Assembly: GCA_019828545.1 (NCBI GenBank)
Contig: JACVRA010000064.1
Span: forward strand, 1-64,000
Reading direction: 5' to 3'
DNA length: 64,000 nucleotides
From: Paracamarosporium sp. OC-R06-R3
Lineage: Eukaryota; Ascomycota; Dothideomycetes; Pleosporales; Didymosphaeriaceae
Shown here: positions 36,401 to 46,000 of the stretch, piece by piece
Numbering within the stretch: position 1 is the first letter of the stretch
Layout: every line of letters begins with the position of its first letter
The notes under the pieces: generated by a model
What the model was told of the DNA's origin: nothing
The model's database searches: none
The model's input: the letters and a program-made list of their open reading frames with translations, nothing else
Position numbers and translations under genes: made by a program

Positions 36401-37290
36401 CATGGTGGAGGCTATCGATGTTCGAAAGATTGACAAGATCTCACAGTCCTCTGAGTAGAAGCTGAATGCGAGCTAAGCCCATCGACAAGGGCATGATCGC
36501 TTCCCAAGATCAGTCGAGCCGGGCTCCTGCTCATCACAAGGCTGAAGTCCAGAGGTATCAGCCGCCAAGGTGCAGTCTCCTTGCTTCGACACTTTGCGGA
36601 ATGATGTATATTACGATCATCCATCCATTCAAGGCTAAAAGCATCCGCCATGGACTCCTCACAGGCACCGAACTCAGAACCAGGAGAGAGTTTACGGGGA
36701 TATCCGGCGCAGGTTAGGTCACGTGAGGACGCGGTCGCGCAACGGGCAGGGTCGCCGTCGCCGTTGTCATGGCGGAAGCTCGGGAGGCGGTGTGGAGCTG
36801 ATACGCGTCGAAAGGTGCTCAGGCCGAGATGGCGCCCCTTTTGCTCGCGTTGGCTGGAACAGCGGGCGGCGGACAAAGACTGGCGACGATGAGGCGACAA
36901 AAAGACAAGCATGAGGTGACTTGCTCCCGCCGGGACGCGACTTTCCCGGTCCGCCTCTCGAGGGAGGTGGGGACGGCCACGCGCTCCCATTGGCCCGTGG
37001 GGCGACGTTGTTCTCCACCTGCCCTCGAAATTGTCGGCGTTAACGGTCTAGTGCCCCTGTTTTCTGTACCTGAGTCCGGCTGCGCATCTTTAATAATACG
37101 GCGAGGTCGTTCTCGCTGCGCTCTTTATCCTCTCGTTCGAACGCCCCTCGTTGTTGCAGTCGTGCGAGTCTTGCGCGCCCACTTCTCCCAAAGGAAAGCG
37201 TTCCTGCAGAGTTCGCTTCTTCCCGCGCCGAAACCTCTCCTATCACCGCCCGCATACCGAGGGGCTGCTCGCCGCCAGAGCCACACCACC
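36401..37290. promoter_or_regulatory. ERG3 upstream region
   Basis: About 900 bp upstream of the sterol desaturase start. The last 200 bases become C/T-rich toward the ATG. Overlapping frames lack motifs. Apart from the E-box at 36719, no defined site seen. Confidence 0.5.
36719..36726. promoter_or_regulatory. E-box palindrome upstream of ERG3
   Basis: A perfect TCACGTGA palindrome lies 565 bp upstream of the ERG3 start. CACGTG E-boxes are bound by bHLH factors; SREBP-type bHLH regulators (SrbA) control sterol genes in filamentous fungi and can bind E-box-like sites. The assignment to sterol control is inference. Confidence 0.3.
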
Positions 37291-38404
37291 ATGGATCTCG
37301 TCCTCGAGGCATTCGACACTTTCCTGTTCGACCCTATCTACGCGACTCTGCTCCCTGCAAAGACGCCCGGTCTTGCCCCCAATGGCACCTTTACAAGCCT
37401 GAAGGAGGTCCCGACCGCCGCTCCGTACGCGGCGCAAAACAACTGGGAGTACCAGCCTGCGAGCCAGTACCTGAGCTTCACGCCCCGCCAGTATGCTTAC
37501 ATGAGCCAATGGCCCCGTGATGACTGGCGCCGACAGATGTTGACCTTGTTCTTCATCACCTGGTACGTACCTGGCTACCATCCCCATTGCTTCGGGCGCA
37601 TCTAACAACCCCTCCAGGGTCTTTGGTCTCGTCATCTACTATGTCTTCGCCACGCTTTCGTACGTCTTCATCTTTGACAAGGCCACCTTCAACCACCCGA
37701 AATACCTTAAGAACCAGATCCGTCTCGAGATGCGCCAGACCAACATCGCTCTTCCTATCATGGCCGTCTTTACCGCCCCTCTTTTCTTCCTCGAAGTTCG
37801 CGGATACTCCAAGATTTATGACAATCTCGATGACGCCCCAGGCATGTGGTACAACTTCATGCAGTTCCCTTTCTTCTTCATGTTCACCGACTTCTGCATC
37901 TACTGGATCCACCGCTACCTACACCACCCATTGATCTACAAACACCTTCACAAGCCGCACCACAAATGGATCATGCCCACCCCGTATGCTTCACACGCGT
38001 TCCATCCCTTTGACGGCTACGCACAGGGTCTCCCGTACCACATCTACCCGTTCTTGTTCCCGCTCCAGAAGTTCGCCTATGTCTTCCTCTTCATCTTCAT
38101 CAACATCTGGACTGTCCTCATTCACGACGGCGAGTACGTTGCTGACAACCCAATCATCAACGGCGCTGCATGCCACACCATGCACCACCTGTACTTCAAC
38201 TTCAACTACGGCCAGTTCACCACGCTATGGGACCGCCTCGGTGGCAGCTACAGGAAGCCGAGCGACGAACTCTTCAAGAAGGAGCTCAAGATGTGCCACA
38301 CTACATGGAGCAAACAAAACTCCGACGTCGACAAGATGATTGTCGAAGTCGAAGGTTCCGATGACAGGAAGTACACTCCTAATGAGCCTAAGAAGGTTCG
38401 CTAA
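37291..38404 (+). CDS. ERG3: sterol C5-desaturase ERG3
   Basis: Two exons: 37291-37562 and 37618-38404, giving 352 residues. The enzyme introduces the C5-C6 double bond into episterol in the endoplasmic reticulum during ergosterol synthesis, using O2 and electrons from cytochrome b5. The fatty-acid-hydroxylase-type histidine clusters that bind two irons are intact: H189-R-Y-L-H193-H, H202-K-P-H-H206 and H277-T-M-H-H281. Hydrophobic helices flank them, for example around VFGLVIYYVFATLSYVF and FAYVFLFIFINIWTVL. Length fits the family. Loss of this enzyme alters azole response in other fungi. No odd residues seen. Confidence 0.95.
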
Positions 38405-39186
38405 AACTAAGAGTCGCGACGAAGATTTGACACGCCGTTACAAGAAAGATCCTGAGCACAGGAGCGTAATGGCAGATTGGGTTCGGATGGCGTTGTGTAT
38501 ACTATTCATCGCAGTCGGTGCTCTTGTACACCAGCTTTTAAAAGTATCATCGGTTTGGAAGGTCGGCGTTTCATTTGGATCTCGAAGTATGTTTTAATAT
38601 TAATACCAAGGGATCTCTGATCTGGTGTCGAGTCCTGGACATTCGTTGTATATATTAGAATTTGAAAGATTTCGGAAATGAACGTTTTATGGTGCCCGTG
38701 TAATGGTGCGGAGCTGACGTGTGGTGCCGTTCATGACAGCGGGAGTACGTGCTTTTAAGGGTCCGGCCCCACGTAGCGCGTGCGCGCTCGACCGCGGAAC
38801 ACTGCGGTTGAGTATCCAGTTCCGGGCATTTGGGTAATTCAGAAGTGGCTGCATTGGCTGCTTCGCGTATGCTTCGTGCGTGCTAAAGGCATGTTGAGAT
38901 GAGATTGTCTTAAAATATATGAAATAGATTGGACCAGATGGATTAGACGATTTGAGATAGCTGTTGCGCAACTCCTTTCTTAGAAGACTCTCTGTGTGCA
39001 CACCATGGGTAGAAACAAGTGCACATGTACAAATAGATGACCAGATCCTGGGGTTACACGCAGAGCATCTGTTTAGAACGCCATGACTGGCCTCATGACG
39101 AACGTATAAGCCGCTACAGAAGAATTGAACCTACGTAATATCTATAGGGGTATCTGACCGCGTCTAAACTAATACGTCTAACCAAT
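38405..39186. other. intergenic, convergent 3' flanks
   Basis: About 780 bp between the ends of ERG3 and the acyltransferase gene. Mixed composition, somewhat AT-rich near 38.6 kb. No feature recognised. Confidence 0.6.
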
Positions 39187-40803
39187 CTAAAATGTAATTC
39201 CCGTCTTGTACCACGTAGACCCCCGATGCCAGGACGGCAAAGCCTCTATAGCTAACCAGCCGTCGCCCTCAGCGCCGAAGCCCAGTCCTCGGAACAACGA
39301 CAACGGAACCGGTTCAAAGAGCCACACGCCGCCCCTAGAAAAGTCGTCGCACAGCAAGTGAGCCGTGTGATAAAACCACACATGCACGTACACAAACGTC
39401 AACGTACGCTTCACCCACCGCGGTACTCTCCTCGCCATCGCACTCCCCCGCAGACCCTGCCGGACAACACCCTCAACAAACAGCGCCACAGCCTGCAGCA
39501 GAAAGAACTGCATAGGCCCACCAAGAGGATACGTAGCCCCATGACACGTCACACTCCCACTCGCATGCAGCGCACCGCTCAACCCAAACGCGACGACCAG
39601 CTGCAGCGCCTTCGCCACCGGCGCCCTGCGATCCCACCCCATGACCTCAATAACCTTCTTGCTCGGCTGCTCAAACGCAAACCGAAACGTCTGATGCCAC
39701 CACCCGCTCCACCACCCCGCGAGCCCCTTGTCCAAGACCAAGCCGTACGAGCCCCACGTCGCGGGGTACATCCACGGCTCTGCGCGCGCGCCGAGAACCC
39801 CGGGGCCCAGCACGCCTGAGAAAAAGAGCGGCGCGAGCGCGAAGATGGATTCCAGCGCCCATTTTATCCCGAATTGGCAGATTACGAGACGCAGCGCGTG
39901 TGTCAAGATGGGAGACTCGACGATGAAAGAAGGCAGGTACGGCGCTGGCGTGCGGTCGATGTAGCCCCAGAAGTACGGGTCGTGGCTTGCTATCGTCTTG
40001 ATGATGTCCAGGATGAGGTATCCCGTGACGAGGGTTTTCGCGTTGCCGATGAGGAGCGCGCGGCGTGTGGGGTAGGCGTATGTTTGCGAGGGGTGAGCGC
40101 GGAAGGTGTGTTTGGGCTGGGTGGAGGAGTTGCGGAGGAGCTGTTCTTGGACGTCTTTTGGAGGTGGCGGTGTGCTGATTGTGCGCCAGTTCCAGCCTGC
40201 GCCGCGGAAGTTCGCGAAGAGATCGAAGACCCAGTCTAGTCGTTCGATGAAGGGCGTGGAGGGGTAAGGTTGCCAGGCGAATTCTCCGTGGCGTTGGGAT
40301 GGGCCGAGTGTTTCTTTTCTCTCTGGGAGTTGTTTTGGGGTGCCGTTTTGCTCCTTGCTCTTGCTGGTAGACGCATCTGCTATACCATTGTGTGAGTTCT
40401 TGCTTGCTTCTTTGTCCGAGCTCGAGGATCCCTCTGTTTTCTCGATTCTCATAAACTCTCGTTGCGGGTCATTGCATACGATGACCGCTAGGATGTAGAT
40501 CGTACTCCAAGCAGCAATCAATCCAATGCCTAGGGTGCTTGCGACGCCCTTGGCTCTTACGTCCCGGATCAGATATACCGTATACGCCAAGTTCACCGCA
40601 AAGACAAGGAACCTTGCTTTCCGCAGCCACGGCCGATTTCGATGCGGAATCAGCATGTAGACAATGACGACGAGCAATCCAAGAGTATCCCAAGGGTACA
40701 GAACTGGCTGATATTTACCAGCCTGAATGTCCTGTTCATATTGTTCATGGTAGGAGCGCGTGACATCGTGGTGCGTGTGTGGCCAGAAATTAGAAGGTAT
40801 CAT
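39187..40803 (-). CDS. wax synthase domain membrane acyltransferase
   Basis: Intronless, 538 residues with an ATG start. Multiple hydrophobic helices: N-terminal (LGLLVVIVYMLI), middle, and several in the C-terminal half. The pattern WWSGWWHQTFRFAF followed by LSGALHASG is the conserved core of fungal wax-synthase/acetyltransferase membrane proteins (MBOAT-related), where the histidine in the second motif is the likely catalytic residue. Proteins of this group acetylate small secondary metabolites or sterol/terpenoid alcohols. No biosynthetic core enzyme lies nearby, so a secondary-metabolite cluster is not supported. The segment at about residues 125-170 is a polar, Ser/Lys-rich disordered loop. 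Substrate unknown. Confidence 0.8.
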   Translation of the reverse strand: MIPSNFWPHTHHDVTRSYHEQYEQDIQAGKYQPVLYPWDTLGLLVVIVYMLIPHRNRPWLRKARFLVFAVNLAYTVYLIRDVRAKGVASTLGIGLIAAWSTIYILAVIVCNDPQREFMRIEKTEGSSSSDKEASKNSHNGIADASTSKSKEQNGTPKQLPERKETLGPSQRHGEFAWQPYPSTPFIERLDWVFDLFANFRGAGWNWRTISTPPPPKDVQEQLLRNSSTQPKHTFRAHPSQTYAYPTRRALLIGNAKTLVTGYLILDIIKTIASHDPYFWGYIDRTPAPYLPSFIVESPILTHALRLVICQFGIKWALESIFALAPLFFSGVLGPGVLGARAEPWMYPATWGSYGLVLDKGLAGWWSGWWHQTFRFAFEQPSKKVIEVMGWDRRAPVAKALQLVVAFGLSGALHASGSVTCHGATYPLGGPMQFFLLQAVALFVEGVVRQGLRGSAMARRVPRWVKRTLTFVYVHVWFYHTAHLLCDDFSRGGVWLFEPVPLSLFRGLGFGAEGDGWLAIEALPSWHRGSTWYKTGITF

Positions 40804-41130
40804 GCTAGGCTGCTTCGCACCGTAGAAAAACGAAACGAAACGAAGTAAACAATCTGAAAGTCATAGAATCGAAGACACAGAGCGATATTTACGCCGCCGC
40901 ATCAGCGTGGCGTCGACGCGAAGACCATGTGATGACGTTTGGATCTCACCGCGTGCAACGCCTGCTCGCTTGCGAAGCGCTACACCCGAAGTGGGGGTCG
41001 CGGCGACTTCAACACCAAGCCACTTTGATCGCGATATCGTACACCAACGACCACCCCAGGGCCCACTTTGGCACTCCTTTGTTTTCGTATCTTTATTTAC
41101 TAGTAAGGACCGGGAAGAAAAACCGTAAAG
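40804..41130. promoter_or_regulatory. divergent promoter, acyltransferase / DRG1
   Basis: 327 bp between two divergent starts. Contains an ACGAA repeat near 40838-40850 on +. No other site identified. Confidence 0.45.
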
Positions 41131-42542
41131 ATGGTGAACATCACGGAGAAGATCAAGGAGTATGGTGTTCTGAAGTTTTTGTGTGGAGAACGCACTGACG
41201 CCCCGCAGGATCGAGCAGGAGATGGCGAGGACGCAGAGTAAGAATCGAATCTGTGATTTAGATGAGACACCATACTGACGAGTGGTAGAGAACAAGGCGA
41301 CAGGTACGGACACCTTTGAGTCGACATTCATCTGACGGATGTCGAGATCACGTGAACTAAAACTCGCATCCAGAATACCATCTTGGTCTCCTGAAGGGAA
41401 AACTTGCCCGTCTTCGCGCCCAACTGCTTGAACCTGCTCCAGGCGCAAGCTCAGGTGGCGGCTCCGGATTCGATGTGTCGAAGAGCGGTGACGCCCGTAT
41501 AGCGCTCGTCGGCTTCCCTTCAGTCGGAAAATCGACCTTCCTTTCTAAGATCACAAAGACCAAATCCGAAGTGGCTGCATATGCTTTCACAACCCTGACG
41601 GCTATTCCTGGAGTGTTAGAGTACGGCGGCGCTGAGATCCAGATCCTCGATCTGCCCGGTATCATTGAGGGCGCCGCCGAGGGGAAAGGAAGAGGAAGAC
41701 AGGTTATATCGGCAGCAAAGACGAGCGATATGATTCTCATGGTGTTGGATGCTACGAAAAAGGCTGAGCAGAGGAGACTGCTTGAGCAAGAACTTGAGGC
41801 TGTGGGAATAAGACTTAACCGTGAACCACCGTAACGCACTCCTTCCCTTGCCACTTCCTCCTCTTAAATCCCTTTTAGACGACTTGTTAACGTGATGGAA
41901 CTAGCAACATCTACCTCAAGCCCAAGAAAGCCGGCGGTATGAAAATCACCTTCCAATCGCCACCCAAGAACCTCGACGAGAAGATGGTCTTCAACATTCT
42001 GCGCGACTACAAGATTCTAAACTGCGACGTTCTCGTCCGTGACGAGAACGCTACTGTCGACGATTTCATCGATACCATTATGGCCCCGCATCGCAAGTAC
42101 ATCAAGTGCCTCTACGCGTACAACAAGATCGACGCCATCTCTCTACAGCATCTGCGCGAGCTTGCCCGCGAACCCCACACAGTAGTCATGTCCTGTGAGC
42201 TTGACCTTGGTATCCAGGTAGGTTTCCGCTCTTCTCTTCGCTGCTCTGATCTGCAGAAGATGTAGCTGATCGATATAGGATGTGGTTGAACGGTGCTGGA
42301 CTGAGCTGCGGCTGATGCGCATCTACACGAAGCGCAAGGGCGTGGACCCTGACTTCGGCGAAGCACTGATTGTGCGCACGGGCAGCACGATAGAGGATGT
42401 ATGCGACCAGGTGCACCGAACGCTGAAGGAGACGTTCAAGTATGCATTGGTATGGGGCGCGAGTGCACGGCACGTGCCGCAGAGGGTGGGTCTGGGTCAC
42501 GTGGTTGCTGATGAGGACGTCGTGAGCATCGTTGCGAAATAG
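41131..42542 (+). CDS. developmentally regulated GTP-binding protein DRG1/RBG1
   Basis: Six exons: 41131-41159, 41209-41237, 41289-41303, 41374-41830, 41905-42217, 42279-42542, giving 368 residues, the normal DRG1 length. Exon 3 is a 15-nt microexon. G motifs: G1 [10 protein letters not shown]3 [18 protein letters not shown] and G4 YNKID. A TGS domain follows at the C-terminus ([16 protein letters not shown] to [10 protein letters not shown]). RBG1/DRG1 is a cytosolic, translation-associated GTPase that works with the DFRP/Tma46-type partner on ribosomes. The N-terminal helix ([19 protein letters not shown]) is spread over the three small exons. All junctions fit phase and consensus. Confidence 0.95.
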
Positions 42543-43001
42543 AGCGGGATTAGATGGAAATCGAAAGAGAATGGGTCGAAGTGACATCATTGATCAAGGG
42601 ATGTTCCAAAAGAAAGAACTCTAGTGATGGATGTCTAAGATCGCATTGCGACATATATCGCCTTGGACGACAGGATAAAAAAACCATGCCAATGACTGTT
42701 TTTTACGTTGATTTACTCTCACTTGTACTCTCACTTGTTCACTATGCTAAATGTACAGGGCGAGCCCTCATTGTCGCTCAAATACACAGATAAAAGTCGA
42801 GATGATCCCTAAAAGAGTTCCCAAGCGCCGAGAATGCCTCCAGATCTCCAGATGGGTATCTCCCAATGATATCTCCAACATACGCCATCGCTATGCATGC
42901 AAATTGCCCTAAAGTGAACCCTAGATGTGCTAGAAAAGAAACAGCAAAACAAAGAAAACAATGTAGTAGGTGCGCAAGCAAAGCACGGATCTGGTGCTGG
43001 T
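42543..43001. other. intergenic, convergent 3' flanks
   Basis: 460 bp between DRG1 and THO2 ends. No motif seen beyond an A-run near 42679. Confidence 0.6.
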
Positions 43002-46000
43002 TTAGCGCCGAGAGCGTTTCGTCTCCCCGTGGGGCTGATCAGCCGGATCTCTCGATCGCTTTTCCCCCTTGCGGTCACGGTCGCGCTCTTCCTTCCTCCG
43101 GTCGTCTCCTCGACGATCTCGATCACTCCTCTCACTCCTCTCGCGATGCGAGCTATCCCGCTCACCGCGAGACTCACGGTCGTTCCTGTCCCGTCGACTA
43201 CCATCCCTCTTCTCTCGCGTCCGCTCATCTCCTTTGCGCTCGTCCTCCCTACTCCTTCGATGAGTCCGATCGCCAGACCGCTCAGGCGGCGGAGCAGCAG
43301 GCGGAGCACCCTGAGTTTGGTTGCTCTGCGAGAGGACGTTGTTGATAGCGCCCAATGCAGTGCGGCTGTCTTGTCGACGAACGTGTCGATCCGGGCCAGC
43401 AGGGCCGGTAGGTGGTCCACGAGTAGACGGCGAGGGCAATGGTGTCCTTCCTGAACCGCGGGGCCCACTAGGCGCATTTGAGATGTCGGTCTGGAGAGGC
43501 GGCGGTGGCGGGCCATGAGGTCCATGGGGACCACGTGGACCATCGAAATTGCCCATACGGCTGGGATGGACACCTGCAGGCTGAGGTGTCATCGGTGCAG
43601 CGCTTTGGGTCGATGCTGACGGATGCGATCGCATGTCACGACTATCTGATGCTGGGTCTAGAAAGGTTAGCATCTGAATGTTAGTTTAGTGGTTGAGCTT
43701 ACTTCTCGGGCCCAATGGAATGGACTCGGCTGGTTGGTTTAGCCGTCCATAGCTTGGATCCTGTCGTGATGCGACTGGTCGAGATGACTGTGATGGCTGG
43801 AACATCTCTCTCGACACATGTGAGGAACTGGGACCGTCGCGCCCACTGCGTGGTCCTGTGGGAGCGTTGCCAGAGAACTCATCACGCCGGTCGCGAGTAT
43901 TGGGGTATGGTTGAGGCTGCGATCGCTCGTCACGATAGTCCCGGCGGTTGTCGTTCCCGTAGTAAGCAGTGGGGGGTCGTTCATCATGGCGATCCAATGG
44001 TGGGCCCCTGCGTATATCGCGATCATCGGGACGGACATCACGCTCCGGTCTTCCACCTGGGGTCCTACTTTGATCCTCTTTCGCGAATGGAATACGAGAA
44101 TCGCGTCCATGACGATCCCCTGCTTCAGCAAACGAGTTCCGTATATCGCGCCCATGGCGATCCCCTTCTTTATCGAAAGGATTCCTCGAGTCACGATTGT
44201 CACGGTCTGACCGTACTGGAGTATTCCTGTTTCGATCATCGGGAATCAGTGCCGCACGGTCGGGATTGATCCGGTCATCTTTTGTGTAAGCTGATCGTGC
44301 GGGTGGCCCTCGGTCTAAACCAACTTCCTGCTCGATCATTGCAGCACGTTGAGGATTGATGCTCGCAGCTGGGGGGCCAGCATTGACAGGTGGTCGCGGC
44401 GGAAGAGGACCTCGATCACCGTGATGACCTGGACCATCTCGCCGATGAAGAGGCGCATCGATTGGCGCCGGGCCAGGTCCAGTATGGGGTCGGCCTCGAC
44501 CGTCAGTCGGTGTGCTTGGCAACGGTTGAGGCCCTCGACTATCAGTCCGCTCCCGCGGAGTTTCCCTCGTCCTATAGTCTCGCTGATCGCGATTGTCCCG
44601 ATGGTCCCGATGATTGTCTCCATACTGTGTATTCCTGTCGGGCGGGCCACGCATATCTCGTGGTGGTACTCGTAATGAACGATCGTCGTACTCACGAGGT
44701 TCTCGTCCTGGCCACTCCGGGCGTTCGCCAATAGCAGCTCCCCTATCTTGGGATCTCGGACGCGAGTGACGACCAGGAGACACTGAGCGGCCTCGCTGAG
44801 CACCTGGACGCTCGAGACGCCCATATTCATTTGGACCGTTAATACGAGGATCATGACGTCCATGGCTCTGATTATAGTCTACTGGACGATCACCTGGACG
44901 ATCGCTCGGTCTCGTTCGTAGCGGCTGTGTGTCTGGTCTTATCGGTAGGTTGTGTGCAACACGATTGGACTGTTGCGCTTGATAGCCACCTCTGCTATCT
45001 GGTCTAGGTGGCACAGGTGTGCTATTTGCAGATGTAGAGCTAGGGCCAGGACCCAAACGTTTTGCACTATCTCTGCTTGGGTGGTGTAAAGACGTTGGCT
45101 GTTCATGTATGCGAGGTTGTGATCGACTTAAATCGTTACCGTTTACGCGTGACGATGGAGTAGCAATGCTGGACGCTGGCGCGGGAAATTTTCGTTCGTC
45201 AGATCCGCTCCTGTCGGCTGTAGTGGTTGTAGTTCCATTTCTAAGTCGATGAATCAGTGGCTTTCGGGTAAAGAGAGGTTTGATCTTACGTTGAGGAAGG
45301 TTTCGGTTGGAAAGGTTGGGCGGAGGCACTGAGCTTCTTGGACCCGTTATCCTGAACATCAGTTCTTGTGGAGGCAGGTGTGGCAGCACGAGCGGGTGTC
45401 GCCTCTTTTGGATCTTCCTTTCCCTGCTTGCGTGTTGGTAAATCATTTGCCATGTGACTAAGTAAACTTACTGTGACAAACATGTTGTGACTCCGTAATC
45501 GTTTCTCGTTCCGCTTGAACTCATACTGCAAAGAGCTCGCGGCAACCCGAATATCGCTCCGTTCTTCTTTGCTCTCATTTTCGTAGTTCTTAAGGTCTTC
45601 TTTGAGTGAGGTGGCGTTTTCGCGCGTCCTGGGGAACGATGGAGCTACAGCTTTTAGGATATTGATAGAGTTGCGCAATTCTGTGTACTGTGCCGTGGTC
45701 TTGAGACTCTTATTTCCTGGCTCTCCTTGTCGCATACATGTATGCAGAGCATCGTGAATCTTGTTGTGCCACTTCCCCAGCAACAATCGAAATTCCGAGT
45801 ATTTCAGGAATGAGTCAGAGTTCCTTGGTCGTCCTTCGTCGTTGAAGACTTTGACACATTCAAATTGCTTGTAAACGCTTTCGCTGTTATGCCAACGACC
45901 TAACTCATGGAGTATGTCGTTCATGAAGCGGCCAACGTTCTTTGACTCGTCCTCGCTCATGGAGAAAAACATCGCCGAAAGTCGGCCGGTATTGAACAAG

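Noticed and set aside
39358..40239. Plus-strand frames inside the acyltransferase gene
   Set aside because: Antisense shadows of a well-supported minus-strand coding region, Arg/Pro/His-rich.
43715..44734. Plus-strand frames opposite the THO2 tail
   Set aside because: Shadows produced by the Arg/Asp codon repeats of the minus-strand gene.
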